Assembly (NCBI GenBank): GCA_000729835.1
Contig: JFHB01000233.1
Coordinates: 1 to 45,222 of the forward strand
Direction: 5' to 3'
Source: Atkinsonella hypoxylon
Lineage: Eukaryota > Ascomycota > Sordariomycetes > Hypocreales > Clavicipitaceae
Length of the DNA stretch: 45,222 bases
Positions 44,899-45,222 of the stretch are shown piece by piece (position 1 is the first letter of the stretch; every line of letters begins with the position of its first letter). The notes beneath the pieces were generated by a model that saw only the letters and a list, made by a program, of their open reading frames with translations, had not been told where the DNA came from and did no database searches. A program made the position numbers and the translations under genes.

Positions 44899-45222
44899 TA
44901 TTGAAAATAATAGGGATTACAGGACTAGATAGAAGAGGGTAGTGGTCTCTTATATTTAGCACCTGTAATTGCTCCTAGCAATTATCACGTAGTGGAAGCA
45001 GCAGCGGCCTAAATCAAGCTGTAGTGTATAGTATAGATCACGTAGAGGCAATAGATAACTGTAATAGTAGTATCTTTATATTAAGAGCGCTGTAACGAAC
45101 AGTAAGGGTAGGATCTTGAATCTTTCCAGTCCCTTATAGACCTACTAACTATATTAGCGGGCTGTAGTCGCTAGAAGGGGCTTATAGGCTACTTTATAAT
45201 TTCCGCAAAAAGATTTACTATG
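44899..45222 (-). repeat. Family-1 LTR inserted in the 3' LTR of E, runs off the window
   Basis: It starts TATTGAAAATAATAGGG, the minus-strand LTR end with TG altered to TA, and matches 42927 onward to the last base. The left target duplication should be GTGTA (44894-44898). Whether it is a solo LTR or the 5' end of a further reverse element cannot be seen. Confidence 0.85.

Noticed and set aside
1..45222. One large inverted duplication of a nested cluster (left and right halves both family 1 with two family-2 insertions)
   Set aside because: The family-2 insertions have different target sites (CTATA, GGCTG, GGTTA, GAATG) and positions in each half, so the halves formed independently.

Overview
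The window is about 45 kb of AT-rich, gene-free heterochromatin from what looks like a filamentous ascomycete (Pezizomycotina). It is built almost entirely from Ty1/copia LTR retrotransposons inserted into one another and then degraded by C-to-T / G-to-A transitions. The decay fits RIP (repeat-induced point mutation): CA has become TA, TG has become TA, CAG/CAA/TGG codons have become stops, and reading frames are otherwise kept. I see no host gene, tRNA, rRNA, CRISPR array or bacterial feature. The species cannot be named from this.

Two copia families make up nearly everything. Family 1 has an LTR of about 693-709 bp with ends TGTTRAAAATAA...TTATTTTTAACA. It has an AGAGGGAG polypurine tract and one fused gag-pol frame of about 1745 codons. 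Family 2 has an LTR of 523-527 bp with ends TGTYAAAAG...TTGATA. It has an AGGGAGGTA-type polypurine tract, one fused gag-pol frame of about 1465 codons and a leader carrying telomere-like CCCTAA repeats. Both families have TTATAAGCCY just inside the 5' LTR. This fits a primer-binding site for a half-molecule of initiator tRNA-Met (TTATGAGCCC) with one RIP change.

Layout: element A (family 1, +) 1-3633, entering the window in its integrase and inserted into B. Element B (family 1, -) 3634-23047, split by D1 (family 2, +, 6969-13149) and D2 (family 2, -, 15417-21599). Non-element spacer 23048-23634. Element E (family 1, +) 23635 to beyond 44898, split by D3 (family 2, -, 27222-33407), D4 (family 2, -, 33948-40844), an unrelated fresh solo LTR (41108-41429) and a family-1 solo LTR (42927-43619). 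D4 itself holds a family-1 solo LTR (35142-35839). E's 3' LTR is broken at 44899 by another family-1 LTR that runs off the window. B and E are head to head, with their 5' LTRs 587 bp apart.

Every insertion whose two sides lie in the window has a 5-bp target duplication: CTATA, GGCTG, GGTTA, GAATG/GAATA, AGAAC, ACTAT and ATTCT. Subtracting the insertions restores one reading frame in B and E, which independently supports the boundaries. No gene here can make a working protein. The interest lies in the nesting order, the structured LTR and leader elements, the telomere-like repeats inside a retrotransposon, the uneven RIP along the LTRs, and catalytic residues replaced in every copy.
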